A program made the position numbers and the translations under genes. The notes beneath the pieces were generated by a model that worked only from the letters and a program-made list of their open reading frames with translations, was not told the origin of the DNA and did not search any database. From contig NZ_LT703003.1 in NCBI RefSeq assembly GCF_900149695.1, forward strand, positions 1,922,001 to 1,986,000: a stretch of 64,000 nt of DNA, read 5' to 3'. This stretch comes from Anderseniella sp. Alg231-50 (GTDB taxonomy: Bacteria; Pseudomonadota; Alphaproteobacteria; Rhizobiales; Aestuariivirgaceae). Positions within the stretch are counted from its first letter, which is position 1. Each line of letters starts with the position of its first letter. Below are positions 25,913-35,414 of this stretch, piece by piece.

Positions 25913-26707
25913 TCAAGGCAGCGACAGCCATCCTTCCCGGTCAGCAAGTTCCGGGCGGAAATAGCAGATCATGCGGCCATCCGGGCCTGCTGATGCGGCC
26001 TCGCCCCAAGGGGCCACGCCATGCAGGCTAAGGCGGTGGGCCAGGTAGGTCTCACCGGGCCGGGCGTGAATGACGACGCGTCGACACTCATCAAAGCATT
26101 GCTTGCGTGCCTGCTGATAAACGTCCGTCAGATCAACCTTGATCCAGTCGGCGGGTGGCAGATTTTCCAACACGGACATGAAAGCGCGCCGCATGATCTC
26201 GTGAGATCCTTCCCAGATCACAAATGGCGAGGCGTCGGGGCTGGCTTCCACCATTGGAATTCCAAGCACGAATGCGTGGCCTTCTTCCAGGAACCGCCGT
26301 CGCGGCTGGCCGATACCGCGCAAGCCGTCAACATGAGCGGCATCGCGGTTCTTGCGGAAATTGTGCTGACCGTCGGTCTCACCCTGCATTGGCTGCGGGT
26401 AGCCCGGATAGCAGATGGAGACCTGAGCCTGGTCCCAGTTGAACACTGGCAGCCCAAGCTCCGAGGCAATGAAGTCAATCGCCTCGCCCGCCAGCGGGGG
26501 CCCGTGCGGCAGCCGGCCGCAAGCGTCGTTCGGCAACGCGTTGACGCCGGCAAACCAGGTGCCCTGATAGCGTGTCCATTCCTTCTGTGCCGGGTCGGAC
26601 AGGGTTACCCGGGCAGCAGGTAAGGCGAATTCAACCCAGCTTCTGATAGCAGGGTCGGATTCGAAGGCGCACCAGCCTCTGGAGAAAAACTGTTCTGACT
26701 TGCTCAT
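25913..26707 (-). CDS. Phytanoyl-CoA dioxygenase-like protein (putative Fe(II)/2OG oxygenase)
   Basis: A 264-residue soluble protein. The metal triad of the double-stranded beta-helix fold can be read as H-V-D (A-A-H-V-D-G-L) and a distal His (L-S-L-H-G-V-A-P-W), with an Arg (G-R-M-I-C-Y-F-R-P) in the place that holds 2-oxoglutarate. That pattern fits the PhyH superfamily, but overall similarity is not strong by eye. The start codon abuts the stop of the amidase gene (TGA-ATG), so the two are co-translated, suggesting that the amide hydrolysed and the hydroxylated compound belong to one route. Confidence 0.55.
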   Translation of the reverse strand: MSKSEQFFSRGWCAFESDPAIRSWVEFALPAARVTLSDPAQKEWTRYQGTWFAGVNALPNDACGRLPHGPPLAGEAIDFIASELGLPVFNWDQAQVSICYPGYPQPMQGETDGQHNFRKNRDAAHVDGLRGIGQPRRRFLEEGHAFVLGIPMVEASPDASPFVIWEGSHEIMRRAFMSVLENLPPADWIKVDLTDVYQQARKQCFDECRRVVIHARPGETYLAHRLSLHGVAPWGEAASAGPDGRMICYFRPELADREGWLSLP

Positions 26708-28111
26708 TCAGCCCGCAGCAGGATCAACAGGAAGCGCTGGGACGCCGCCGGCTTCAATCACTTCACCTGCTGCCAGCAGGGTGTCTTCGCGATAGCGCCC
26801 GCCGATCAGCTGAACACCGACGGGGATATTGCCGTCAGTCATGCCGGTGGACACAGTGAGGCCCGGCAGGCCCATCAGCGGCAATCCTACCTGGGTCAGT
26901 TGTGCTTCCATGGCCCTGTCAAATGCTTCCGGGGATTCAACGTCCAGCAGATCGGGAAACGGCAGTTCGCCTGAAACCGGACACAGCAGCACCGGATACT
27001 GATCCAGGAACATCTGCCAGTCGCGTGTCAGGGTGGCCCGGCGCTGCAGGGCATCCAGAATGCCGTTCATGTCCGGTTCCGGGCACAGACGCACCATCTG
27101 TTCATACACGAAGCTTGCGTCCGGGTCGGCTTCTTTCCTGACAGCGTCAGCTGCGCCGCGACGGAACTCGGCCAGCCACAAGGTGGCCTGCAGCAGGGCC
27201 GGTTCCCTGAACGGCGGGCATTCGACCTCGTCCACCTGCCAGCCGGCATCTGCCAGCCGTTGCGCTGCGTCACGCAAGGCGGTTTCAACGGCAGGGTCGA
27301 CTTTCATGCCTTCTGGCGCCACCGTCAGCGCGGCTCGTTTGGGTTGTTCAGGCAGGACAGCCGGAACCGGTACCCACCAGGGATCACGCAGGTCCTGTGC
27401 CGCCATGGACTCAAATCCCAGCCGCACATCTGCAATGGTGCGGGCAAGCTGGCCCGAGACAGCCATCAGCTGGCCGCCGATATGGCGGTCGGGAGCAGTG
27501 AAGTTTACCGCCGGCACGCGTCCCAGCGTCGGGCGCAAACCGTGGATGCCACAGGCGTAGGCCGGGTATCGGACCGATCCGCCAATATCCGTGCCATGGC
27601 CTATGCACCCGATACCGGCAGCGGTTGCAGCCGCGCCACCACCCGATGAGCCGCCCGGTGTGATGGCGGGATTCTGCGGGTTCTTGGTATGACCATGCAG
27701 CGAGTTGCGGCAAAACCATCGAATTGAAAAGGCGGGTGTGTTGGTACGTCCGATGATGACGGCACCGGCAGCGCGCAGGTTGGCCACCACCGGATTGTCC
27801 TCAGACGCGACAAGGTCTTTCTGCAGGCGCAGGCCGTTAGTCGTGGCAAACCCTTTCTGGTCAACGTTGACCTTCACCGTAACCGGAACACCGACAAGAG
27901 GCGGCAGCCGGTCACCGCGTGCAACAGCTTCATCCACGGCCTCGGCAGTTGCGAGCGCCTCTTCGGGCATGAACTGTACAACGGCGTTTATGGCCGGATT
28001 GACCGCGTCCAGCCTGGCAAGGGCGTCACGCGTGACTTCAACTGCCGAAACGGCGCCGAGCCGGACCAGTTGGGCGATTTCAGCAGCGGGTTTTTTCCAG
28101 AGTTCAGACAT
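26708..28111 (-). CDS. Amidase signature family protein
   Basis: A 467-residue amidase. The Ser-cisSer-Lys triad is visible: Lys in V-T-V-K-V-N-V-D, the Ser of P-G-G-S-S-G-G-G-A and the nucleophile in T-D-I-G-G-S-V-R-Y-P. These enzymes hydrolyse small amides, acyl-homoserine lactone-type or indole acetamide-type substrates. It could also be a GatA-like form, but it lacks gatB/gatC neighbours and is the first gene of a two-gene unit with the PhyH-like protein. Confidence 0.9.
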   Translation of the reverse strand: MSELWKKPAAEIAQLVRLGAVSAVEVTRDALARLDAVNPAINAVVQFMPEEALATAEAVDEAVARGDRLPPLVGVPVTVKVNVDQKGFATTNGLRLQKDLVASEDNPVVANLRAAGAVIIGRTNTPAFSIRWFCRNSLHGHTKNPQNPAITPGGSSGGGAAATAAGIGCIGHGTDIGGSVRYPAYACGIHGLRPTLGRVPAVNFTAPDRHIGGQLMAVSGQLARTIADVRLGFESMAAQDLRDPWWVPVPAVLPEQPKRAALTVAPEGMKVDPAVETALRDAAQRLADAGWQVDEVECPPFREPALLQATLWLAEFRRGAADAVRKEADPDASFVYEQMVRLCPEPDMNGILDALQRRATLTRDWQMFLDQYPVLLCPVSGELPFPDLLDVESPEAFDRAMEAQLTQVGLPLMGLPGLTVSTGMTDGNIPVGVQLIGGRYREDTLLAAGEVIEAGGVPALPVDPAAG

Positions 28112-28197
28112 GCGGGTTCCGGTATTTGTGAGTATGCGAACAGTGAGTGTGTTTCCGCTACCTTGATCACGTCAAGAGGCCTGGCAGGGAAGCAGCC

Positions 28198-28662
28198 ATG
28201 CTCGTGCTCCTAACCCATCGTCAAGAATCCTGCTTGATTGCAGATGTAACCCGGGTAAGCTGCCATCAGGACGGCATTTGCATTACGTTGAAATTGGAGG
28301 GCGTGATGACTGCCAATGAAGTCAGAAAAACACTGGTGAACGAAGCCGAACTGCTGGATCACCTGATTGCAGAGGTGAACAAGTTTGACGGCAGCGGATT
28401 CACCAACCAGGCGCAGTTTATCAAGGATAGCTGGGCGAGGTTTCTGGGTGATCGATGCCGGACGAACAGGTCTCTCGCAGAGGTCGACGATTTTGAGCTC
28501 GTCATAGATCTGACCGAAGAAAAATGCCAGGTCGAGCAGTATGTCAAGGCGACTGACCCGGACGCGAGCTATACCGAAACGTGGGAGAAGTTTCTCACAT
28601 GCGAGCGGGATATACTCCAGAATCTGGTCGACAGGGCCCGGAACGGCAAGTCTGCCAAGTAG
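28198..28662 (+). CDS. Hypothetical soluble protein
   Basis: A 154-residue protein from the ATG at 28198, preceded by AGGGA. The first 45 residues look like a small beta domain (L-V-L-L-T-H-R-Q-E-S-C-L-I-A-D-V-T-R-V), the rest helical and acidic. It has four or more cysteines and no signal peptide or membrane helix. It is followed after 67 bp by the adenylate cyclase gene and may be co-transcribed. I do not recognise the family. Confidence 0.6.
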   Translation: MLVLLTHRQESCLIADVTRVSCHQDGICITLKLEGVMTANEVRKTLVNEAELLDHLIAEVNKFDGSGFTNQAQFIKDSWARFLGDRCRTNRSLAEVDDFELVIDLTEEKCQVEQYVKATDPDASYTETWEKFLTCERDILQNLVDRARNGKSAK

Positions 28663-28729
28663 AACGGAAAGCCCCTTTTGTCCGAGCCTCTGCGTGTTCC
28701 ATTGAGCAGTTCGGGGAGATTGACAGGTA

Positions 28730-30571
28730 ATGATGAAGGCAAAGTCTGTTCGCCGGCTGGCAGCTGTGCTGGTCGCTGACGTTGCTAACTATACCGGACT
28801 GATGGGAGTGGACGAGGCCGGCACCCATGACCTGCTGATTTCTCAACGCGAGCTTATAGTTGATCCCGAGGTTGATGCTCATTCCGGCCGGATTGTAAAA
28901 TCCACCGGTGATGGTGTCATGGTCGAGTTTCCCAGCGTGATTGCCGCGGTTAATTGTGCGGTTGAACTGCAGGCTCAGCTGATCAGAAAAAACCAGGACG
29001 TGCCGTCCGACAGGAAATTGCGCTGGCGTATTGGGATCAACTATGGCGACATCATAGTGGAGACCAACGATATTTACGGCGACAGCGTGAATATTGCGGC
29101 CAGGCTGGAAGCACTGGCGGAGCCGGACGGTATCTGCATATCGGAAAAAGTATTTCGCGAAGTCCGTGCCAAAATTGGCGTGTCGTTTGAGTCGATCGGC
29201 AAGCAGCGCCTCAAGAATATCGTCGAGCCTGTCACGGTTTACCGGTCCAGTTTCGAGATGGGCAAGAAATCGGAGCCGTTCAATCCAGCCGTTTCGTTGT
29301 CTCGCGCACCGATAAATGACCGCCCGTCTGTGGCAATTCTTCCCTTTGCGAATCTGTCGCCTGACAAGGGAAATCAGCACCTGGTCGACGGGCTGACCGA
29401 AGAGCTGATATTTGACCTGTCGTTATCGCCGGAATTTTTCGTGATCGATCGCGGATCGAGTTTCATCTTCAGCGGGCACAGTCCCGATCTGCGCGACATC
29501 GCCAGCAAATTGGGTGTCCGATATCTGGTGATGGGCAGCCTGCAGCAGGGTGAAGACCTCATCCGGGTTACGTCGGAACTCATCGAAGCTGACACCGGTA
29601 TCCAGCTGTGGACCAGCCGATACAACCGCAAGAACCCTGATCTGCTCGAAGTTGTCGATGAAATTGCACGCTCAATAGCAGCATCCCTGATGACCAGTTC
29701 CGGTCAGATCGCCAAGGCGGAACTGAAACGTCAAGTGGTCAAGGCGCCCAGGGAATTTACAGTCTATGACCGCTATCTCAGAGCAAGAGACTGTTTTCAC
29801 AAATCGCTCCTGCCGCCATGGAACAAGGGCAAGGACTGGAGCCGGCTGGCAAAGGAAAAGTTCGAAAAGACCATTGCGATGAGTGATCCGCCGTACTGGC
29901 CGGCGGTTGCCGGACTTGCCTGGCAGCATGCCATCGATTTTGACTGGGACTACTCGGATGACTATGAGGCGTCCGGGCGCCAGGCGTTCGAGTACGCACT
30001 CAGGGCGGTCAGAAACGAACCGGACCTGCACCTGGGACATTGGGTTCTCGGTTGGGCATACCTGTTTTTCAAACACGATTATGATCGTGCCGAGCATCAT
30101 TACAATCTGGCACGCGAGTTAAACCTGGGAGATTGCAGGCTGCTTGCTGAAGTGGCGCAGCTGTTCATTCTGACCGGGCGCTACGAGCAGGCGATCATGA
30201 ACCTCAACCAGGCGATCAGGCTGCATCCTTATCACGAGCAATGGTATGATGAGTTCCTGGGTTGGGCCTACGAAGAGAACGGCCAGCCTGACCGCGCTGT
30301 TGAAGTTTTGAACCGGTTTACCGAACTGGAAGGCACATGGAGCTACCTGGTCATGGCCCGGTCGTACCTGCAACTGGGCGAGCCGGACAAGGTCAAAGAG
30401 TATTTCAAGCACATTGACCGGCTGCATAGGCAACGTACCGGCGATGCCTTCACTCTGGAAGCATGGACCGAGTGGATCCATGCAAAGGAACCATACCAGG
30501 ATCCCGACCGCGCCAAGCGAGTGGTTGAGCTGACCAAGGCCGTAATTGACTGCGCGAACGCAAAAGCCTGA
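28730..30571 (+). CDS. Class III adenylate/guanylate cyclase with TolB-like and TPR regions
   Basis: A 613-residue soluble signalling protein. The N-terminal cyclase catalytic domain (about 8-170) has both metal aspartates, Asp17 (V-A-D-V-A-N-Y) and Asp61 (S-T-G-D-G-V-M-V-E-F), and the N-I-A-A-R-L-E motif. A TolB-like N-domain region follows (about 195-340, V-A-I-L-P-F-A-N-L-S, then L-V-D-G-L-T-E-E-L), then TPR-like helices (about 380-560). This is a known rhizobial architecture; the cyclase makes cAMP most likely. Two cNMP-binding membrane proteins are encoded 5-7 kb downstream. The start is ATG-ATG. Confidence 0.9.
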   Translation: MMKAKSVRRLAAVLVADVANYTGLMGVDEAGTHDLLISQRELIVDPEVDAHSGRIVKSTGDGVMVEFPSVIAAVNCAVELQAQLIRKNQDVPSDRKLRWRIGINYGDIIVETNDIYGDSVNIAARLEALAEPDGICISEKVFREVRAKIGVSFESIGKQRLKNIVEPVTVYRSSFEMGKKSEPFNPAVSLSRAPINDRPSVAILPFANLSPDKGNQHLVDGLTEELIFDLSLSPEFFVIDRGSSFIFSGHSPDLRDIASKLGVRYLVMGSLQQGEDLIRVTSELIEADTGIQLWTSRYNRKNPDLLEVVDEIARSIAASLMTSSGQIAKAELKRQVVKAPREFTVYDRYLRARDCFHKSLLPPWNKGKDWSRLAKEKFEKTIAMSDPPYWPAVAGLAWQHAIDFDWDYSDDYEASGRQAFEYALRAVRNEPDLHLGHWVLGWAYLFFKHDYDRAEHHYNLARELNLGDCRLLAEVAQLFILTGRYEQAIMNLNQAIRLHPYHEQWYDEFLGWAYEENGQPDRAVEVLNRFTELEGTWSYLVMARSYLQLGEPDKVKEYFKHIDRLHRQRTGDAFTLEAWTEWIHAKEPYQDPDRAKRVVELTKAVIDCANAKA

Positions 30572-30668
30572 GGCCCGCCGGAAAGGCGGCTGGTATCCAT
30601 GACGGGAACCTGTCGGGCCGTCATGCAGACGCTGGTTTCGGCGGGCCGGCTTGTGCAGACAGTCCGTA

Positions 30669-32462
30669 TCAACTCAGATGGTGCACTTCCTGCATGCCGT
30701 AGACCGGGGTGTCGAGCCCCTCGTGTCGGGCTTTCAGCTGCAGTGACAGGAACTGCGAATAGTGGCGTGACTGATGCAGGTTGCCGCCATGGAACCACAG
30801 AGCTTCCTGCTGCGTCGGTTTCCACATATTGCGCAGCTCGCCTTCCCAAGGACCGGGATCCTTGGGCGTGTCCGATCCCAGCCCCCAGCACTTGCCGACC
30901 TTGTCGGCCACCTGCTTGGAAATCAGCCGTTCGGCCCAGCCGTTCATCGAGCCGTAGCCGGTTGCATAGACCACCAGGTCGGCAGGCAACTCCTGGCCGT
31001 TGTCGAGGACAACGGATGTTTCTGTGAGATGATCCGCCTGGCCCTTGGCGAGCTTGATCTTGCCGTCTGCCACGAGTTCCGACGCGCCGACGTCAATGTA
31101 GTAGCCCGAGCCGCGGCGCAGGTACTTCATGAACAGGCCGGTGTCGTCCGCCCCGAAGTCCAGATCGAAACCGGCCTTTTCCAGCCGGTCGTAGAACGCC
31201 TTGTCGCGTTTCTTGGTTTCGTCGACCTGCGGTTGCATGACTGCAGGCAATACCTTGTAGGGAAGTGACGCGAAGATCAGGTCGGCGACATCGTGGGTGA
31301 TGCCGTTCTTGACCGCTTCTTCGGAATAAAGCGCGCCCAGGGCCACGTCCATCAGGGTTTCGGACTTGACGATGTGGGTGGATGAGCGCTGCACCATGGT
31401 CACGTCGGAGCCTGCCTCCCAAAGCGCGGCGCAGATATCGTGTGCCGAATTGTTGGAGCCGACAACGACGACCTTCTTGTCCTTGTAGGCGTCAGGTCCG
31501 GGATGCTGGCTGGAGTGCTGCTGCTCACCCTTGAAGATGTCCTGGCCGGGCAGTTGCGGCACATTCGGGACTGCCGACATGCCGGTTGCCAGGATGAGTT
31601 GCTTTGGCTTGAGCGTGACTTCATTGCCCTCGCGTTCAACTACGACGGTCCATTCGCCGGCGGCCTCGTCATAGGACGCCGACTTGGCAACCGTGCTTGA
31701 CCAGTAATTCAGCTCCATCAGCTTTGTGTAGCTTTCCAGCCAGTCGCCGATCTTGTCCTTGGGCGAGAAGACCGGCCAGTGATCGGGAAACGGCAGGTAG
31801 GGCAGGTGGTCGTACCAGACCGGGTCATGCAGGCACAAGGACTTGTAGCGTTTGCGCCAACTGTCACCGGCGCGTTCATTCTTCTCGATGATGATGGTGG
31901 GCACGCCGAGCCGGCGCAGCCTGGCGCCAAGCGCAATGCCGCCCTGTCCGCCGCCAATCACGAGGCAGTAGGGTTGCGTCTTGTAGCCAAGCTCTGCAGC
32001 TTCTTTGTCACGCTGTTCGGCATAGGTAAGGCGTCCCTTGGCGGAACCGTGTTCGACGCCTTTTGGCCGGTTGGCGCCCTTGGCTTCTTCAAACCCTTTC
32101 AGTTCCTGCAGCGATGTCAGCATGGTCCACGCCTTGCCGTCGATCAGCCGCACCAGGCCCTTGCCGCGCCCGGTGGCCGTTTCAAAGGTGAACCAGGCAT
32201 CAATGACGCCGTCCGCCTCGTTGGCTTCGCCTTCAATCTGGAAGTTTTGCGGTTTCGCGTTACCGAGCGTTGCCTTCAACATGGCAGCAATGTCGTCACG
32301 GCCTTCGCTGGTCTTGATGTTCCAAGTCAGGGACACCAGATCGCGCCAGTAACTGTCCTCGCCGAACAGCGCGGTTGCAGCGTCTGTGTCTTCTGCTTTC
32401 AGGGCGGTTTCAAGATTCTCGAGCCAGGCCTTGACGACCTTTGTCTGCTGCGCATCAGGCAT
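30669..32462 (-). CDS. Flavin-containing monooxygenase with N-terminal SnoaL-like domain
   Basis: A 597-residue two-domain protein. Residues 1-125 resemble a SnoaL/NTF2-type cone (L-E-N-L-E-T-A-L-K ... Y-W-R-D-L-V-S-L-T-W), followed by a linker. A FAD Rossmann motif G-G-G-Q-G-G is at about 170-175, the NADPH motif is V-V-G-S-N-N-S-A-H, and A-T-G-Y is near the C-terminus. FMO-type enzymes add one oxygen to N, S or ketone substrates. The start ATG at 32462 follows GGAGG at 8 nt. It is the last gene of the desaturase/TIM-barrel/FMO group, 92 bp after the TIM-barrel gene. Confidence 0.88.
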   Translation of the reverse strand: MPDAQQTKVVKAWLENLETALKAEDTDAATALFGEDSYWRDLVSLTWNIKTSEGRDDIAAMLKATLGNAKPQNFQIEGEANEADGVIDAWFTFETATGRGKGLVRLIDGKAWTMLTSLQELKGFEEAKGANRPKGVEHGSAKGRLTYAEQRDKEAAELGYKTQPYCLVIGGGQGGIALGARLRRLGVPTIIIEKNERAGDSWRKRYKSLCLHDPVWYDHLPYLPFPDHWPVFSPKDKIGDWLESYTKLMELNYWSSTVAKSASYDEAAGEWTVVVEREGNEVTLKPKQLILATGMSAVPNVPQLPGQDIFKGEQQHSSQHPGPDAYKDKKVVVVGSNNSAHDICAALWEAGSDVTMVQRSSTHIVKSETLMDVALGALYSEEAVKNGITHDVADLIFASLPYKVLPAVMQPQVDETKKRDKAFYDRLEKAGFDLDFGADDTGLFMKYLRRGSGYYIDVGASELVADGKIKLAKGQADHLTETSVVLDNGQELPADLVVYATGYGSMNGWAERLISKQVADKVGKCWGLGSDTPKDPGPWEGELRNMWKPTQQEALWFHGGNLHQSRHYSQFLSLQLKARHEGLDTPVYGMQEVHHLS

Positions 32463-32554
32463 GCATGTTTCCTCCGGGTTTTGCTCCCCAGCCCAACCCA
32501 TGGATGAGGCTAGCACTGTGGATGAGGAAACAGCAATTGCGGAAAGTCTGGAAG

Positions 32555-33418
32555 TCAGCCTGTTTCCGCCTGACAGGATTCCGCCCAGATGCGCTGTGCC
32601 GTATCGCGCATCTGCCTGGCTTCATCCCAGCGGTCAGACAGTTCCCTGCCGTCCGGTCCGGTCATGGCGTACTCGGGCGGGCCCAGCTCACACAGAAAAA
32701 CCGGCGATCCTTCGGGATTGCGCTTCAGCCATGAGTCAAAGCCACGGCGCCAGAAGTCTTCAAAAACCTCGACCCATTTGCGGTGCTGCGGGAAATTGAT
32801 CTGCAGCTGGATCTGCTGGCGCGACGCCACACGGCCCTGGAAACTGTCGGAGCGTTCAATGCAGCGCTGGATGAGGGCCTGGTTGTCGTCCGAGATCGGA
32901 TACCAGAATTCCCGGTCAACGACATAATGGGACAGATCGCAGCACAACCGCATTTCCGGCACGGCATCGAGCAGTTGCAGGGTGTAGAACAGGTCATTGG
33001 TGATGCAGTTGCGGTGGGTTTCGAACTGCACCGGGATGCCGACCTCGTCCGCCATCTCGATCCATTTGCGGATGACCGGAATGCCGCCGTCGACCGACAG
33101 CGGAAACACCTGGCCGATAACATCGACAAAGGGCGACCCGAATTCCTTCGACATTTTCAGCGTGTCGCGCAGAGATTCAACTGTCTTGGGAAACGCGACG
33201 ATCAGCGGGGTCAGGTTGTTGCGCTCAAGGTGGGGGCGGACATCATGAGCCGTTTGCACATCGGCAGCGCCAAGGTCGATAGCCATGCCGGAAAAGCCTT
33301 CCGCGGCAACCATGTCGCAAACCTCTGCCAACGGCAGTTTCACGCCGTCAGGCGAGTGCGGCTGCATGGCCCATAAAGACTGGTAGACCTGCAGGTCCGG
33401 TCTCGTAACCCTAGTCAT
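32555..33418 (-). CDS. Xylose-isomerase-like TIM-barrel protein (sugar phosphate isomerase/epimerase family)
   Basis: A 287-residue protein of the AP-endonuclease-2/xylose isomerase-like fold. Candidate metal ligands are E in Q-F-E-T-H-R-N, D and H in C-C-D-L-S-H-Y and E in L-C-E-L-G-P-P-E. The ATG at 33418 overlaps the stop of the desaturase gene by 8 bp; a TTG 6 bp earlier is possible. The reaction is unknown. Being co-translated with a fatty acid desaturase is unusual for this family. Confidence 0.8.
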   Translation of the reverse strand: MTRVTRPDLQVYQSLWAMQPHSPDGVKLPLAEVCDMVAAEGFSGMAIDLGAADVQTAHDVRPHLERNNLTPLIVAFPKTVESLRDTLKMSKEFGSPFVDVIGQVFPLSVDGGIPVIRKWIEMADEVGIPVQFETHRNCITNDLFYTLQLLDAVPEMRLCCDLSHYVVDREFWYPISDDNQALIQRCIERSDSFQGRVASRQQIQLQINFPQHRKWVEVFEDFWRRGFDSWLKRNPEGSPVFLCELGPPEYAMTGPDGRELSDRWDEARQMRDTAQRIWAESCQAETG

Positions 33419-34397
33419 ACACAACCCGATCGAGAGTGCCGTTGCGCCGGGTAATCCAGACTTCGTTCATGGGGTAATCGGCTTCCGACTTGCCGCCGGA
33501 CAGCTTGCGGATGAGTTCAAGCTGGAACTCGATATAGCCCATGCGGTTGACCTCATGGCCGAGCTTGCTCTCAATCTCGTCGTTCAGTTCCTTCAGTTTC
33601 CAGAACGGCACCGAGGGAAACGTATGGTGCGCGGTGTGATACTGCATCTGCCAGCACATCCACTTCATTACAGGATTGGTGTCGGTCGAGCGGGTGTTGA
33701 CGAGCGTGTTGTCTTCATGGCTGAGGCCCAGATGCTCGATGGTGTTCTGCAACTGGTGCACAAATTTCATCGTCATCATCGGGGCCAGCCACAGTATCAC
33801 TGCCGCCCATGACTGCAGGTACACCGATACCGCCGCAATAAGCACGTAGGCGATCAGTGACATACGGGCTTCCCTGATGACCAGGTCATGCTGGGTCTTG
33901 AACACATAAGGTTCGGTGACGATGCCAAGCGTAAACCGGAAAATACGCCGGATACGGGAATACCAGTAGGCCGGGCCAAAGAACCACAACAGATAGGAGG
34001 TGAGCGTGTAGGGCTCGCGGATCAGTTCGCCGTCCTTGTCCCAGTTCTGGGTGTACTGGTGATGGGCGAAATGCTGGATCTTGTCGAAGTCACGTGGATA
34101 TATCATCACGAACCCGATCAGGCGGCCCAGCCACTCGTTCAGCCATTTGGTTGCGAATACCGTGCCGTGGCTCAGTTCATGCTGCCCGGCATAGAGGAAG
34201 TTGATCAGGATGCCGTGGAGCATGAATACCGGCACCGCCATCCAGGTGCCCCAGGTTTGCCAGAGCAGGTAACCGGTGATCGCAATTGCACCAAAATGCG
34301 ATCCGGCCTGCACCACGCCGCGGGCATCGGAACGCTCATAAAGCGCGCGAAGATGGTTGCGTTCCAGTAGTTTGCGGCGGGAAAACTCGGCGTCCAT
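33411..34397 (-). CDS. Fatty acid desaturase family protein
   Basis: A 328-residue integral membrane di-iron enzyme. The three His boxes are clear: H-E-L-S-H (73-77), H-F-A-H-H (109-113) and H-T-A-H-H (254-258), with extra histidines in E-H-L-G-L-S-H-E-D. Four or more membrane helices flank them. It probably desaturates or hydroxylates an acyl or alkyl chain; which one is unclear. It is the promoter-proximal gene of a three-gene operon and is divergent from a LysR regulator 120 bp away. Confidence 0.9.
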   Translation of the reverse strand: MDAEFSRRKLLERNHLRALYERSDARGVVQAGSHFGAIAITGYLLWQTWGTWMAVPVFMLHGILINFLYAGQHELSHGTVFATKWLNEWLGRLIGFVMIYPRDFDKIQHFAHHQYTQNWDKDGELIREPYTLTSYLLWFFGPAYWYSRIRRIFRFTLGIVTEPYVFKTQHDLVIREARMSLIAYVLIAAVSVYLQSWAAVILWLAPMMTMKFVHQLQNTIEHLGLSHEDNTLVNTRSTDTNPVMKWMCWQMQYHTAHHTFPSVPFWKLKELNDEIESKLGHEVNRMGYIEFQLELIRKLSGGKSEADYPMNEVWITRRNGTLDRVVYD

Positions 34398-34442
34398 GAA
34401 TACTGTCTCTCATCTGAATCAAGTCTGTTGAATATGATGAGG

Positions 34443-34500
34443 TGACAAATTTTGACATACAAGTGAATTTTTTCGCGCTATTGTTGACGTTTATTTGTCA
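34443..34500. promoter_or_regulatory. Divergent promoter/operator for desaturase operon and lysR
   Basis: The intergenic region carries an inverted repeat TGACAAAT (34443-34450) / ATTTGTCA (34493-34500). Inside it TTGACA (34452-34457) stands 17-18 nt before GCGCTAT, a plausible lysR promoter. The AT-rich stretch and symmetry fit a LysR-type operator shared by both directions. Confidence 0.5.
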
Positions 34501-34517
34501 ATGAGTTGGGCGTTTGT

Positions 34518-35414
34518 ATGAGCAAATTCAAACGGTTGCCGCCGGTAAAGGCGATGCGGGCCCTGGAAGCGCTGGACAGATTGAAATCCGCAGGTGCTGT
34601 GGCGGAAGAAATGTCGCTGACCCGCTCAGCCGTCAGCCACATGCTGCGCCGGCTGGAGGATGACCTGGGCTTTGCCATTTCCGAACCCGATGGTCGCGGT
34701 ATCCGCCTGACGGTCCGCGGCAAGCGCTATGCGCAAGAGGCCAGGCGTGCGCTCGACATCATGTCACGCGCTGCCGCAGATGAGCCTGCCTTGTCGGGCG
34801 AACTGAAAGTGGTCGCTCCGCCCGGATTTGCCACCTTCTGGCTGGCAGACCGGATCGGCTCGTTCATCGCGCAGTTTCCGGACATCAGCGTTCATCTTGC
34901 GGCGGCGCGGGTGTTGGGGGACATCGCCGATGAAACAGCAGATGTACAGATAGCCTTCGGCGGCGAAGCCCAGCTGCGCGACCAGGCCGACCTGCTGGCG
35001 CAGGTCGCACTGTTTCCGGTCTGTGCCCCGTCCGCGTTGAGCGCCGAGCCGGGCCTCAGGAAACCGTCGGACATGAAACGCATGCGCCTGTTGCACCTGG
35101 TCACTCATGTCGACTGGCAGCGCTGGCTCGAAGCGGCCGGGGCCACAAAGGTTGACCCGCGCGGCGGGCTGGTGTTTTCCGACATGCCGATGGTGCAGAT
35201 GGCGGCAGCGTCGGGTCACGGGGTTGCACTCGGCGATGCTCTGACGGCGCGCGCGGCACTGGAAAGCGGCCAGCTGGTCAGGCCGTTCGCCTTGTCGATC
35301 CCCAGCCGGTGGAGCTACTACATGCGGGTGAACGATACCGGGCCGGCGGGCGAAGCCGCGCAAGCCTTTGCAAGCTGGATCAAAAGTCAACTGGATGATG
35401 GAAGCAGGCCATGA
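34518..35414 (+). CDS. LysR-family transcriptional regulator
   Basis: A 298-residue regulator from the ATG at 34518. The winged HTH covers about residues 10-65 (A-V-A-E-E-M-S-L-T-R-S-A-V-S-H-M-L-R-R-L-E-type recognition helix) and the substrate-binding domain begins at about 90 (A-P-P-G-F-A-T-F-W-L-A). It resembles the GcvA/AmpR-like branch. By position it should control the divergent desaturase operon and itself; the effector is unknown. It overlaps the RidA gene by 4 bp. Confidence 0.9.
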   Translation: MSKFKRLPPVKAMRALEALDRLKSAGAVAEEMSLTRSAVSHMLRRLEDDLGFAISEPDGRGIRLTVRGKRYAQEARRALDIMSRAAADEPALSGELKVVAPPGFATFWLADRIGSFIAQFPDISVHLAAARVLGDIADETADVQIAFGGEAQLRDQADLLAQVALFPVCAPSALSAEPGLRKPSDMKRMRLLHLVTHVDWQRWLEAAGATKVDPRGGLVFSDMPMVQMAAASGHGVALGDALTARAALESGQLVRPFALSIPSRWSYYMRVNDTGPAGEAAQAFASWIKSQLDDGSRP

